In this document: positions 1 through 11,836 of the stretch, piece by piece
How the letters are laid out: each line of letters opens with the position of its first letter
Numbering within the stretch: the stretch's first letter is position 1
Source: Sternotherus odoratus
Taxonomy: Eukaryota; Chordata; Testudines; Kinosternidae
Assembly: GCA_032164245.1 (NCBI GenBank)
Contig: JAVMKO010000003.1
Location: 96,650,054 to 96,714,053 of the forward strand
DNA: 64,000 nucleotides
Direction: 5' to 3'
Position numbers and translations under genes: made by a program
Notes under the pieces: model-generated
The model's database searches: none
What the model was told of the DNA's origin: nothing
The model's input: only the letters and a program-made list of their open reading frames with translations

Positions 1-365
1 AAGAGCCACAGTAATACGTCAGCAGCCCCCATGAGCTCACCACCCCCAGCACCTCCTGCCCACCAGCAGCCCTGACAATCAGCTCCTCCCCCTTCCTCTC
101 CATGTATCCTGCCTGTGGCAATCAGCTGTTTTACACTGTGCAGGAAGCTCTGGGGCAGAGTGGCAAGGGCACAGCAGGTTCAGGAAGGGGCAGAAGCCTT
201 GGGAATAGGGGGTGGAGTGAGGGCAGGGCCTGGGGTTGAGCAGTGGAACGTTGGCGCCTGTAGCTCCAGTCCCAGAGTCAGCACCTATGCAAGGAGCCGC
301 ATATTAACTTCTGAAGAGCTGCATGCGACTCCGGAGCCACAGGTTGGCCACCCCCATTTTGGTTC
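1..365 (-). repeat. hAT-type interspersed repeat, copy 1
   Basis: Ends with gccacaggttggccacccc and begins with agccacagtaatac, matching the copy at 46361-46716 through most of its length (atcagctgtt, ggagccgcatattaac, gaagagc). The family (gtggccaacctgtggctc on the minus strand) is a non-autonomous hAT-like element common in reptile genomes. The copy may be cut by the window edge. Confidence 0.7.
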
Positions 366-2199
366 TGTCTAAGTTCCAAGTTGTGATGTACCTGTTAAGT
401 TTAAAAGGGTATGAATTTAGGAAAGCCTCAATGCCAACCTGTTTCAATGCTTCCTTTACGTATTTATGGGAAAGGTTGCAGCCATATATGGAGCTTATGC
501 TTTAGCTCATCATTATCTATCTAGATGAAAGGTCCCAAACGTATGTATGCTAACTTTGCCCTAGCTCAACATACAGGATGTGACCTGTAGGTCTCTTGCG
601 TTACAGCCAAAATATACTCTTAATACAAATCTATAAACCTATTATAATAAAACAAATAATCAATCCCATAAGAAATTTATAAGAAAAGATAGGCAAACAA
701 GCAAGCAGACTAGCCTAGATGTATCTCATGTACCTGTTATGTACGTCAGTTCGTTTCCAGGACACTTCTGTGGTTGAATTATGAACCTGTGATCAGAACA
801 TTCCCTTAAACTCTATTTTCAGCTCCCCAAATACTTGGGTTTTTCCGTTGGGCTGTTTATCTATGCAAAGTTCATAGGTCTGAAGCCTTATGCCAATGTG
901 CTGAAGCTAACGTCTTACAGGATACAAGCCACTGGGAATAGAATGTAAAGCAGTGAATATAATAAAGGCAAGCTAGCCCACTGGGCACTACAAAGTGCCA
1001 ATGAAAACTATAATGTTCTCCTCTTGCGGTTTTGCATTTGCATAGCAGGCAGCCTGACGGTTGATACCGCCACAGGTGGTCTGGATGTACTTCATTGAAA
1101 AAACAATATTTTCCTTTCAATTTAAAACCAGGGTGAGATGGCACAGCAGGGAAAATCCTCTCTTCATCCTCCCCTCAATCTTGATGATAAGCATCGAGGT
1201 TGTGTAAAGCAGCTGCACTTGCTGTCTGTCATTCACCTAAAATCAACTTGCTCCAGTTTCTCCTTTTTAAACATTCTGAAGTCGTAACTCAAGGAAAAGT
1301 CTTTCTTCTGGGCTAGATTAATATTTTCTTCTTAGCAGATCTAACCCAGATAGCTGTACACTATGAAATCTTTCAGATGGAGACTCCGTGTTCCTGATTA
1401 CTAATTCTCCCTTGCTGCTTGCCTTCTGCATGCTCAATTCTTGCTCAGTGTGTTTTGGGTAGAAGTTGAAGACATTTTAAAGTGACCACTTTAAAGTATA
1501 CCTAACCTTTCAGTAAATTCTGTTCATTCTTTACCTAAAGAACACCTCGAACCTAGACATTTCTGGGATCAGAACCTAGTCCGTCAAGAACAATATTGTG
1601 CCCAGCAGTGGTTCAGGAGCTGGTGCTTCAGAGAAAGGGACAACCCTCTACAGTGCACTCACTATAGTCTCATGTGCAATGTTATTTCCAAAGAAAACGG
1701 TTTATTTTTCAGCCCTGTTGTTTATTTGTATTGTGCAAGCACCTACAGGCTCCAATCCGGAATCAAGACTCCGTGGTGCTAAATGCACAGTGCTTCGAAA
1801 TGAGAGTAGATCAAAGCACACCAGGGAACATTTAGTGCACGGCAGCAGATCCATACCGATGCTTAGTGCACAGCAGGCTAGTACAGGGTAGATTTACAGC
1901 ACAGCTTGCTGCCAACTAAATGTTAGTGTAAACAAGCCCTAAGAGGAGAGATGAGAGGTGGACACAGCAAAACATAGTGAAAGCACAGGTAAGGGGATTG
2001 ATTATGAGAAGCACAGGAAGCAGTTGTCCCAGCACACCTGCCTGGCAGTCATGTAGATGTGTAAGGAGGATAGAGTGTAGTGGCTTTGCAGATGTTTCTG
2101 GGGAGCCCCTTTGTTGCATAAGGAGCAGAGTGGGAGAAAGCTCAAAGGGGTGTATAGGAGAATTTGACAAATGAGGATCAGTTTACACCTGAAGTACGA
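366..2199. other. TULP4 intron sequence without recognised genes
   Basis: AT-rich intron. The end near 1905-1945 (gtgtaaacaagccctaag) looks like the end of a MITE of the type seen at 3431-3710. Short open frames here have no recognisable features. Confidence 0.6.
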
Positions 2200-2540
2200 G
2201 GTGACTTGCGTAACTTCTCAGTGTCTCAGTTTTCCACGCTGAAACTGAGTTATACCACTTAACAGGTAACTCTGGGTGTTGTGAAGTTTGATTAAATGTT
2301 TGCAAAATTCTCACAATGTAGTCTGGTAGCGGACAGGGTGTGGACAGAGAATCCAAAGACCCAAGTCCTGTTCCTGTTTCAGCTATTGATGCAGTGATTC
2401 TGAAGGAGTGACTTACCCCTTGGGGCCTCATTTTCCTCATCTGTGAAATGGGGTGAAGAATGCTTTACCCACTTGTGTAAAGAGCTTTGTGAATTATGGC
2501 TGAAGAATGCTATATAAATGCTAAGTATTGTTACTGAAAA
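2200..2540 (+). repeat. Two MIR/CORE-SINE fragments in tandem
   Basis: The MIR signature gacttacc...cctcattttcctcatctgtgaaatgggg occurs near 2410-2450, with the tail gctatataaatgct near 2510. A more decayed copy (ctcagtgtctcagttttcc) lies just upstream at about 2210-2310. Confidence 0.65.
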
Positions 2541-2743
2541 TAAATGCTCTGTGTTACTATATACTAGCCTCCTGTGAGGGCCGTAACATAATGCAGTTAT
2601 GTTTATTTTAACTTTTTTTTGAAGGTTTTGCTAATGCAGCTGGTGCTAGATTAAAATGGCACTACAGAACATGTGTCTTGCTGCACAGGCATCTGGGAGA
2701 AAATGCCTCTTGTGTTAAGTTGTGCAATCTTCCTTTCTTGCAG

Positions 2744-2968
2744 CGTCCCATAATCTCCATTTGCTGGGGCCATAGAGACTCACGCCTGCTCATGGCTTCC
2801 GGCCCTGCACTCTATGTTGTCAGAGTAGAGCACAGGGTCTCCAGCCTGCAGCTCCTATGCCAGCAGACCATCGCTAGCTCTCTGCGGGATGACAAGGATA
2901 TCAGCAAACTGACTCTGCCTCCTCGGCTATGCTCATACCTCACCACTGCCTTTATACCAACAATCAAG
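2744..2968 (+). CDS. TULP4: TULP4 coding exon: end of WD region and start of SOCS box
   Basis: Acceptor ttcttgcag precedes 2744 and donor gtaaga follows 2968. The exon is 225 bp, 75 complete codons, phase 0 at both ends. It begins RPIISICWGHRD and contains LTLPPRLCSYL (fragment residues 56-66), which fits the C-terminal half of a SOCS box, the cullin-5 contacting part, and supports a ubiquitin-ligase adaptor role. The preceding stretch (SGPALYVVRVEHRV) reads like the last strand of the WD-repeat domain. The upstream exon is outside the window. The open frame continues to 3040 past the donor, but that tail is intronic. Confidence 0.95.
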
Positions 2969-3430
2969 GTAAGAGGAATCACAGCCTTTTCTTTTTCTTC
3001 TTTACCCAACTCTTCCCAAGAGATAATGGCAAACCTTTGATTCACTTCTGTGAGGCCAGGATTTCACCCAATGATTCTCAGTTAGAAAAGAGGAAGATAA
3101 AAGGAGGGAAACTAGTAATGGATCAAAAGCTTTTACACACATTAAAACCAGAAATTAAGGCTAAGAATGCTTTAGCCATAAGGTTTCCTTCAGGGATGGC
3201 CTTTAAAGGAAAAGCCTGTGATTAGCTCTCTCTCTCTCAGAAAAACTTGGAAGAACCTTATTCTGGTGGCAGCCTTGATCCTCACTATATTGTGCCTTGA
3301 TAGACATGGGTATTTTAGGCTGTATGTGAGGAGGCCTCATGTCACAGAGTAGTGAGGTAACCATCTGCTCTCCGTGCAGCTCTTTGCACACCTGGGTATT
3401 CTGCTCCATTCTGCTCGCCACAAGTGTAAC

Positions 3431-3710
3431 TGAGGGCTTGTTTACACTGTGACGTTGTTGCTAAAACTTTTCTCTTTCGCGGGCACTTTAAAAAGCCCCC
3501 CCCCGCGAAAGACAAAAGTTTTGCCGATGCAAGCGGCAATGTGAACACGGCTCCTGCTGACAAAGCTTATGCCACTTGTGGGGCTGGAAGTATTTTGTTG
3601 GCAAAAGTGCTGACAAAATGCTGAGAGAGAGTGTTCACACTGACTTTTAGCAACAAGGCTGTATTAACATAGCCTTACCGCTAAAAGCTGTGTAGTGTAG
3701 ACAAGCCCTG
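3431..3710. mobile_element. Short DNA transposon (MITE) with inverted ends
   Basis: Left end agggcttgtttacact is the near inverted complement of the right end agtgtagacaagccct. The trinucleotide tga lies at both flanks. The interior has a foldback around ctttcgcggg / cccgcgaaag. No coding capacity. Confidence 0.7.
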
Positions 3711-4486
3711 AGAGCTCAATTAGAAGATAAGGGGGTTGGGCAAATGGCCTTGCGATTAGAGCTTGGTAAGCAATTCTCTTGATGATACACAAGAAGGGAT
3801 ACTATTTAGCTCATTTTCTCATATCTGTTTTGGCTCAGGAAGGCTAGCAGGAGTGAATGGCAGTAAAAACTTGTCTTTGTCATTAATTTAAACAGATGTG
3901 ATTCTGGATTTATGCAGGAAATGGGTCTGCTATGTAAGGAAGTGCCAGTTTGTAAATAGTCACTTTTCAGAATAGAGTCAGACCGTGAAATTATTTAATT
4001 TCACCCATATTCACAGTGATTTCTCCTAAGGGTATAATAGATTCACACCAATTATAACAGTCTCATGCCACTGGTACTTAAACAGCTTAGAGGTCTGAGT
4101 GATTGGATCATTTACCATTCTAATGGCTGGTAACACCTTCTTCAGTTATTCTCTTTCCATGGATAGAACTGGAAGCTCCTCTAAGTGCTGCTGTTCAGTG
4201 CTCCAATTTTCACCTATTTTCTAGATTCAGCAGCTTGATTGATGCTTTAAAGTTGCTGCTTTGTTCTTGTGCCTTTCAGTTCATACAGCTAAGTGCTCAT
4301 TTTTATACTTTCCTGTTTAAAAGAACTACATTCTTTGATTAGTAGCTGGAAGTCAGGGCTTTGGCATGTACTACTTCTATTGATGTGTGTCCAGTCTGTT
4401 TAGAGAGTGTATTTTGGTTTGGGTCACCTTCCCCCCACCCCCACCCCTTTTTAAGGAATGTACCAGATTGCATCAAATGCAGTACT

Positions 4487-4512
4487 TAATAATAATAATA
4501 ATAATAATAATA
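4487..4512. repeat. (AAT)n microsatellite
   Basis: About eight uninterrupted taa/ata units. Confidence 0.9.
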
Positions 4513-4644
4513 CAAAGGAGATGGATTCCCCCAGATTCCCTACAAAGGCTTTATCCACTCCAGTCTTAAAAACTGTGTATTTTGTAGACTGCTGAAATTA
4601 TATTGCTGAAGTCACATGACTAGCCAGATCATATTTTAGGATTA

Positions 4645-5060
4645 GAAAAGATGGCTTATAGTGATAGATTCAAGGAGCTCAGTCTGTTTAATGTAACAAA
4701 GAAACGGTTATGGGGTGACTTGATTACAATCCATAAGTATCAACACAGAGAATAAACATTTAATAATTCTCTCTTTGCTCTAGCAGAGAAAGGTATAAGA
4801 CAATCAAGTAGCTGGAGGTAGACAAATTCAGACTGGAAATGAGGTGTACTTTTTTAATAGTAAGAGTGATAAACCATTGGAACAGTTTACCAAGGGTCGT
4901 GGTGGATTCTCCATCACTGGCAATTTTTAAATCAAGTTGGGATGTTTTTCTAAAATATCTGCTCTAGGGATTATTTTGGGGAAGTTCTATGGACTGTTAC
5001 ACAGGAGGTCAGACTAGAAGATCACAATGGTCCCTTCTGGCCTTGCAATCTATGAATTTT
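4645..5060 (+). repeat. CR1 LINE 3' end
   Basis: Shows the typical CR1 tail: ggggtgacttgattacaat, then ggtggattctccatcactgg, gaggtcagactagaagatca and cccttctggccttgcaatctatgaa. Sense orientation, 5' truncated as usual. Confidence 0.85.
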
Positions 5061-5690
5061 TCCTCTTTCCCCTAGGATGTCTCTTAGCTCCCAGTCCTGC
5101 AAACATGCATGTGAATAGTTCCAAAAACTTATTTTAATCACTAAAGTAAGCATGCTACTCATGCACAAGGTTACTCACATGTACCAGTCTTTGCATGATT
5201 TGGGCCTTAGGTAGTATATTTTGTGTGTTCAGGTGCATTTTATCTCTTTCTTGTTCCTGTTTCATTATATTGGGTCAAATTCATCTTTCTTTTATACCAA
5301 TGATATAGAGTAACTACACTGTAGACAGTGGAGTTAGTCTAGCATTGTTTAAAACGAGAGTAAACCCATGCCTTTAATATACAGTGCTGTTACACTGTGA
5401 ATCATGCTTTGGCTGATTCTTGTTTATGAAAAGCAGTTTTGTGTACTGCTAATTAGGTAATTTGTGTGCACAGAAATCCCAGAAATCACCCAGTGCAGGG
5501 TTCTATTATAACTGGTACCTTTGCAGAAGACTTACAGTACCTGTAATTCTTTGCTCTCAGAAGGTATGTAGTGTATAATAGATCTCTACTAACCTGGTAC
5601 ATGCCTTTCTCTCAGAGTTAAGGATACTTATTTTTTGTCCTGCTCCGTTTTTTTCTTTATATTCATTTTGAAGTAAACTGAGGAGTGTTA

Positions 5691-5802
5691 AGAAACAGAG
5701 AGGTAGCCGTGTTAGTCTGGTATTGCAGAAGTGACAAAGAGGCCTGTGGCACCTTAAAGACTTTAGTTAGTCTTTAAGGTGCCACAGAACTCTTTGTCAC
5801 TT
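5691..5802. repeat. Foldback retroposon copy with 12-bp target duplication
   Basis: Starts gaggtagccgtgttagtctg and then folds back on itself: 5728-5763 is inverted-repeated in 5768-5803 around ttagtt. The insert is flanked by the direct repeat CTGAGGAGTGTT (5679-5690 and 5803-5814). It belongs to the same family as 11683-11836. Confidence 0.75.
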
Positions 5803-5844
5803 CTGAGGAGTGTTGATTCTGTTATTAGCAGTATTTGTTTTACT

Positions 5845-6125
5845 GTAATGTCTAAAAGCTGCGTTGTGCAAGGCACTGTACAAATACAGAGACAGTTCTT
5901 GCCCCAAAGAGTTTACAAGCTAAATAGACAAGCCAGACAAAGGAAGGATTATTAGCCCCATTTTACAAATGAAAAACTGATCTGCAGAAAGACTGAGGCC
6001 TCAGCTCAACAGAGCTCTTAAGCAAATGACCTAAATCACTTGCCTAAGGTCACAAAGTCTTGGAAGAGCTGGGAATTGAACTCAGATTTCCTGGATCCCA
6101 GTCCAATTTCATCTTAATCATAAGA
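5845..6125 (-). repeat. MIR/CORE-SINE, reverse orientation
   Basis: Contains attagccccattttacaaat, cacttgcctaaggtcacaaa and gggaattgaactcag, the reverse complement layout of MIR, after a tail-like gcaaggcactgtacaaata. Confidence 0.75.
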
Positions 6126-6221
6126 CAATCCTTCCTCTTAAACTGTAGCTGACTTTTATATTCTGTGTACAATTACAGATCGAATAAACAGGCCTGTGCA
6201 TCCTGGTGGTAGGTGATTCAA

Positions 6222-6464
6222 TTGGGCTGGTCTTCACTTGGGGGGGGGGGGGGGGGGTTTGGAATCAGCTGTAGATACGCAACTTCAGCTACGTTAATAA
6301 CATAGCTGAAGTCGGCGTATCTACAGCCGATTTACCTGCCATCCTCATGGCAGCGGTGGTCGGCAGAGCGCTCCGCCGTCGACTCCAGCTTGCGCCTCTT
6401 GACGAGCTGGAGTTCTGGAGTCAACGCCAAAACATCGCCGTAGTGAAGACAAGCCCAATAGCCC
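6222..6464. mobile_element. Harbinger-like MITE
   Basis: gggctggtcttcact at the left and agtgaagacaagccc at the right form terminal inverted repeats. The interior has the foldback tagctgaagt and a 19-G run. Same family as 16337-16619, 38327-38610, 38628-38902 and 53045-53333. Confidence 0.7.
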
Positions 6465-6592
6465 AGATATTAATCTATGTAATTTTGCGCTATCACAGAC
6501 CATAGTCACTAGGTAGGAATGGTTATATAACTACCTAGCTCCAGATAATAAGAATGACATGTGTTTCTCTTTCCTCCCTCCATCCAATTTAG

Positions 6593-6827
6593 CCTCCTAT
6601 CCCAGACCCCAACAATATGAGAGACTTTGTCAGCTATCCAACAGCTGGCAATGAAAGGCTTCACTGCACGATGAAGCGGACAGAAGATGATCCAGAGGTC
6701 GGAGGTCCATGCTACACCCTGTACTTGGAATACCTAGGGGGACTGGTGCCTATCCTAAAAGGGCGCCGAATCAGCAAACTGCGGCCAGAATTTGTCATCA
6801 TGGATCCTAAAACTGATGGAAAAGCAG
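6593..6827 (+). CDS. TULP4: TULP4 coding exon: rest of SOCS box and first tubby-domain segment
   Basis: Acceptor tccaatttag precedes 6593; donor gtatcc follows 6827. It is 235 bp, starting in phase 0 and leaving one base (G) for the next exon. It encodes PPIPDPNNMRDF, then GGPCYTLYLEYLGG and GRRISKLRPEFVIMDP, the first strands of the tubby-like domain. The A of ATG at 6617 is only an internal methionine, not a start. A Tigger-like transposon begins 30 bp after the donor, leaving almost no ancestral intron sequence between the splice site and the insertion. Confidence 0.95.
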
Positions 6828-6857
6828 GTATCCTATTCGTAAAGGCGGATTGTTCAT

Positions 6858-7332
6858 ACAGTAAAACCTCGATTTAACGGACTAATTCGGGCAAGGGGGT
6901 GTCCGTTAAATCAAAAAGTCCGTTATTTAATAATAATTAAAAAAACGAACTGTCGGAGCAGCAGCCCGCCCGCCACAGGGTCGGGGCGGCAGCTCCGCAG
7001 CCCGCCCGCTGCTGGGACCCGGGAGCCGGCAGCCAGCCCGCCCTGGTCCTGGCTGCTGGGACCCGGGCGGGAGCCGGCAGCCAGCCCACCCGCTGGTGGG
7101 ACCCGGGCGGGAGCTGGCAGCCAGCCCACCCGCTGGTGGGACCCGGGCGGGAGATGGCAGCCAGCCCACCCGCTGGCGGGACCCGGGCAGCAGCCGGGAG
7201 CCAGCAGACGGCTGCCAGCGAAGGGGACCGGGGCCGCAGCAGGAAGGGGTCGCGGTCTGATATGGATCAGAAATTTTGTCCGTTGCATCCGAAGTCCGTT
7301 AAATCGAGGTCCGTTAAATTGAGGTTTCACTG
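6858..7332. mobile_element. Non-autonomous Tigger/pogo-like element with GC-rich core (copy 1)
   Basis: Left end cagtaaaacctcgatttaac and right end gaggtttcactg are inverted repeats, flanked by TA on both sides (6856-6857, 7333-7334), the target duplication of Tc1/mariner-type elements. The core at about 6955-7230 is a tandem GC-rich array (units containing tgggacccgggcgggag). No transposase is present; the open frames over the core reflect the repeats. It starts 30 bp after the donor of the TULP4 exon ending at 6827. Confidence 0.85.
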
Positions 7333-7777
7333 TATTTGTTAAAATGTTTATTGAGAAAGGCTTTAGACTGCAAGTCAAAGATTGAAGTCCTCTTTGTCCA
7401 CATAACTAGTATAGCATGAAGCAATTGCAATGCTGTTTTTTGTCATGGGAAAATGTCTCCACTGTGGCCTAGAATTAAGCCACCAAACTCATTTCATGTT
7501 GGCTTTTGGTTTATAAAATGTAACTTCTTGCAGATGAGGAGTGGATCACTAATTAATAATAAATATTTTTCAGTCTTTGTCTGTGAGTCACCTGATATAA
7601 TTGAACACTATTCCCCTGAATTCAGGCCGTCGGAAATGTTGAGTTTATACTTGGCAGCAAACACTTCCTGCTAGTCTTTTATCTTAGCTACTGTTTTTTC
7701 CCTCTGATGACTGACAGTTGTAATTGGGATCAGGTTTCCAAAACAGTTCTTACATTTTTTGGGCCCTGTCTTGGTAG

Positions 7778-7922
7778 ATGAAATCTATGGAAACAGCTTG
7801 ATTTCCACTGTGATTGACAGCTGCAACTGCTCAGACTCTAGTGATATCGAACTGAGCGATGACTGGGCTGCGAAGAAATCTCCCAAAATCACTCGAGCTA
7901 GCAAATCACCCAAACTCCCCAG
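7778..7922 (+). CDS. TULP4: TULP4 coding exon: acidic/serine-rich linker within the tubby domain
   Basis: Acceptor cttggtag precedes 7778; donor gtaatg follows 7922. The 145-bp exon takes one base from the previous exon (G plus AT gives Asp) and gives two bases (AG) to the next. It encodes DEIYGNSLISTVID, then SDSSDIELSDDW and the basic SPKI/SPKL repeats. The serine-proline and acidic character suggests a flexible phosphorylatable linker, which is an inference. Confidence 0.93.
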
Positions 7923-9500
7923 GTAATGGTTTCTTGGGAATTTTTTTTGTCGCCTTTTCTGTGGGTCTGTTTGGTTTTTTTTTTTTTTTTTTTTAAATCT
8001 TGTCATGACACGACCTTAATTAAAGCAAAAGGGGAATGTTCTGCCTTTCATAAAGAATTTGCCTGTGGAAATTACAGCTTCTCAGGAGCTTTTTTTCCCC
8101 CCCTCTGAGAAAGAACAACTCAGTCCTTCTCTGTGGTAAGCTATAATAATAATAGGCAAACTTCACTGCGTTGGTCTGCCTCTCAAAAATAGCTAATCAG
8201 ATCAGAAAAAATAGTCTAAGGCACACCCTGTGTCCAAGATAGCAAAGAAATACTCTGTAGCTTCTCTAGTTCATTCTTTAGCCTGTTCTGTTCGCTTCCC
8301 AACACACACCCAGATGCACACTCAATATTTAGATAGAAACTGTAAGGGGAGTAGAGGAGGGATCTGTATTTGCTTAATAGAAAATATTTTGGATATATGA
8401 TAAAAGTGCTAAATGTAGAAAGGTCTATCAACTGAGTTGTCTTGTCCCAGTGACTGGAGGAAAAATTGTGAGTGTTTCATCATGTGCATTCTAAGCAGCT
8501 GCCAATTGTTGATAATTCATTCAGCAAGAATGTCCATATAGGCTTAGCAGGACGGGCAGGAAAAAAGTAGAGAAAAATTCCATCGAGTTCAACATTTATT
8601 ATTATAATTATTTTTATTATTTGTATTGGAGTGGCACCTAAGGGCCCCAGTCATGAATGAGAGCCCCATTATGATAGGTGCTCTACAAACTTTGCCCCCA
8701 CTAGCCAGAATGAAGGGGCATTCTACCCAAAGAAAATATTTTTTCCAACTGTTATGCTATATCCTAGGTACACATACATGCACACAACATAATTCTGTAT
8801 TTTTCTTTTTGTTTTGCATTTCACCATTAAACAAGGCCTGGTCCTGTAGTGCCATGTGCACAGGCAGAAGCCTGGAGCCCTGTTGATATCAGGAAGGCTA
8901 CCTGCATATCCAGGGTTTACCTGCATGCATTGTGTTTCATTTGTTTCATTATTTTCTCCACTGATGTCCCTTTTCACCCCCCTCAGACTCAATCTGGAAC
9001 CTCATTTACAGTGTTTACATACATGAGGGAGGCGTAAGTAATTGTTTTTATGCTCAGAGGAGCACTGACCAAGTGTGTGAAATCTTGGTTTGCGCTAGTG
9101 GTACAGATGTCCAGTAACCAAAGTATCCTCTTTATGTTCTCATAGACACTGTCTAAAGTCAGTGCAATCTGATAACATTTTTATGCCTTTATGTGGAGTA
9201 TTAATTGCATCATCTTAACCTCCCTTTTGCATCACTAATCAGCTCTAAGGGAATCTGAGTCTAAGTTAGCGTAAGGGAATCTGATTTATATCTTTATATA
9301 TTACCTTTGAATTTGGCCCATAAGATTAGAGTCTATCCATTAGACTAAGCAGACTTTGGGTAATCCTACCACTTTCTATGGTAGCTTACATCACCTAAGG
9401 AGAACATGCCAGTTTTCTTCACTGTACTTAGTGTATCCAGAAATGTTAAGTATGTTCATCTGTGTGTGCCTGATAACTCTAATTATTGCTTTACATGAAG
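7923..9500. other. TULP4 intron with a CORE-SINE tail at about 8620-8720
   Basis: The stretch gagtggcacctaagggcccc to ggtgctctacaaac matches the tail of a MIR-related SINE widespread in reptiles. The rest is AT-rich with no recognised feature apart from T and C homopolymer runs near 7975-7995 and 8090. Confidence 0.55.
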
Positions 9501-9645
9501 AATTAATATAGATGCCCGCAAATCTCCAAAGTTGTCGCGAGCTGCTCAGGAGATATCAAGATCTCCCAGGTTACCAATAAGGAAGCCTTCTATTGGTTCA
9601 CCAAGCCTAACTCGACGAGAGTTTCCATTGGAAGATATTACTCAG
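9501..9645 (+). CDS. TULP4: TULP4 coding exon: basic SP-rich linker
   Basis: Acceptor is ttacatgaag before 9501, an AAG acceptor with a weak pyrimidine tract; donor is gtattt after 9645. The 145-bp exon completes an Arg codon with its first A and ends on a full codon (CAG). It encodes NIDARKSPKLSRAAQEISRS and then RKPSIGSPSLTRREFPLEDI. Repeated S-P and R-S pairs make it rich in possible phosphorylation sites. Skipping it would shift the frame. Phase on both sides and the match to the remembered human order support the call. Confidence 0.92.
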
Positions 9646-11088
9646 GTATTTCATGACTGCATAATTATCAGACCTGTACCTAAATATATCTTCTGTTTCC
9701 AGAAACAACAGTTTATAATATATATCTAGTGGTGACCATTGAAAATCTGTCATTCAATGGAGTTACTATGCAATGGTGCCTGAGATTCTAGTTATGTCTC
9801 TGTATTTATAATAGGAGACATTGGTGGAATCTCAGCCAGCATTATGTGGTAGTAGCTGGTAAATGATGAGGGTGTTAGCTCCATTGATTTCATTGGGGCT
9901 GCAATTTCACCCTGACTTTTTAAAAGGTAACCATTTAGCTTAGGAATCCTTATATAACAGACTTTTAAATTCCAGTTGATATGTTCTTGGCTGTCGAATG
10001 GCCTGTGTAGAATTATTTTCTAGTCCTTATTCAGTTCTTTGTGGCTAGGTATTGATCATAATACATAATACACCTATAGTCACCTGCTTTGTTGTCAGTC
10101 TACAGAGACAAAGAGTTTAATGGGTCAGGGGACAGGATGGTTCTGCCAGGTGATGGTGGGAACACCATGTTAGGGAAGCTAGCACTTTTGGTGTTTGTAT
10201 GTGCACAGTCCATGGGTAGATGAAACACTTCATGCCCCAAGACTGTCCATCTCACCCATTTCACTAGCATTTAATTGATCTCTTTGTATTTCTTTATATA
10301 CTTTCAGTATTTAAAATATGCAAATGGTAATGCTTGGTTTGTGAAATGTTCTGGATCATGTATATAGCAGCAGGGCAGAAGTCCAGTGGGCATGACACTT
10401 ACCCATCAATTAAAATGAAAACATCATAATGATAATCACTGTGGTACAGTGCTCTGGGATCTCTGGAAAACTATGCTGTATAAATGCTTGTTAATAATTC
10501 CTTTCTATTGTATTTATTCTTCATTATGTGGTTCTTAAACATAAAATCCAATGAGAAAATTCTATGCTATCTTATGATTGTTTACTGCAAAGATATAGAA
10601 ATGATACACTATGCTATTATGTGGGAGAAGCAAGGATCAAAACTATGCCGGTCTTACTGGCCAGCTGCAGTGCTCTCCAGTTCTCCCTACTGCCAGGTCT
10701 TCCACCAAGTTGTTTGTGTGGTTGCCATATATCTGATTTATACGAGCTACTGTGATGATGGCCAGATAGCAAAATGGGACAGTAGCAAAATACAGTCCTG
10801 AAAGAAAGAGAGGCTGTACAGAATGGATGGTTAGAGACATTAGGCCACTACATAAAAGAGAATTAAATTAAATTGGGTTATATTTTAAGTAACTTTAGTG
10901 CTCTGAATATTTTTGTAAGGATCACAAGAGAGTAGACAGTAATATTTATAAGTAAGTTACATATAGATATTACATCATTAGAGTGTCTACAAAGCAGTGC
11001 TACATTAATTTTTAAAACCAAATATTTATTTTTGCTGATTTTGTAGGAGCCAAATAAACATTAATCCCTTTTTTTTTTTCCTTTACAG
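9646..11088. other. TULP4 intron, little recognisable content
   Basis: A possible decayed MIR tail lies at about 10430-10500 (gctctgggatctctggaaaa, gctgtataaatgct). Open frames at 10484-10840 overlap on both strands and show no domain. The polypyrimidine tract of the next exon ends this interval. Confidence 0.5.
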
Positions 11089-11182
11089 CACAACTACCTT
11101 GCTCAGGTCACATCTAATATCTGGGGAACCAAATTTAAAATTGTGGGTTTGGCTGCTTTCCTACCAACTAACCTTGGTGCAG
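11089..11182 (+). CDS. TULP4: TULP4 coding exon: tubby-domain core strand
   Basis: A long T-rich tract and ctttacag precede 11089; donor gtaaaa follows 11182. The 94-bp exon is 31 codons plus one base. It encodes HNYLAQVTSNIWGTKFKIVG followed by LAAFLPTNLGA. The N-x-x-GTKF pattern matches the canonical tubby barrel (family members have a similar NFLGTKF segment), so this exon carries a conserved barrel strand after the linker exons. Confidence 0.95.
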
Positions 11183-11682
11183 GTAAAACTGACACCTCTT
11201 TATTTTTCCAACATTGAGCTTTTGCTAACAAATAAAAAACACACACTCCCTATGATTTTCTTTAAAGTGATGAAGAGTCTGCTTCAGTAATGTTGTTAAT
11301 CTCGGTCATAGGGAAATTTCAGTATAATTGCGATTTAAATCCCTAAATCCAACAACTCAGTCCAAAAAAATCCATTAAGAATCAAACCAGAACCTGCCAT
11401 GTTGACAGTTTAGTTATTTGAACTAGGATTGAAAAAATAATCTTTCCAGTTAGAAAACTTCAGAAATTAGGGATCTTCTAAGTTATTGTAAGGTAAGTGC
11501 TATAATTAAAAAAAAAATGTATTATTTTTTACAATTGTTCTAGTAACTATTTATTCATATCAAAATAACTTTAAAAAGATCTTAATTTACAGCAACTTTT
11601 CCAGAGCTTTTAATGGGGGAAGTCAATGATTTGCACTGTCACACAGCTCTTTTGCTTAGACAGACAGCAGCAAAATGACAGG

Positions 11683-11836
11683 TCCAAGAATAGCTGTGTT
11701 AGTCTGTATCCGTAAAGAAAGCGAGGAATACTTGTAGCACCTTAGAGACTAACTTGTTTATTTCAGCATAAGCTTTCATGGGCTATAGCCCACGAAAGCT
11801 TATGCTGAAATAAACTAGTCTCTAAGGTGCTACAAG
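11683..11836. repeat. Foldback retroposon copy with 10-bp target duplication
   Basis: Begins ccaagaatagctgtgttagt. The arms 11731-11782 and 11785-11836 are near-perfect inverted repeats around gggctatagccc. CAGCAAAATG occurs directly on both sides (11668-11677 and 11837-11846). Confidence 0.78.
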
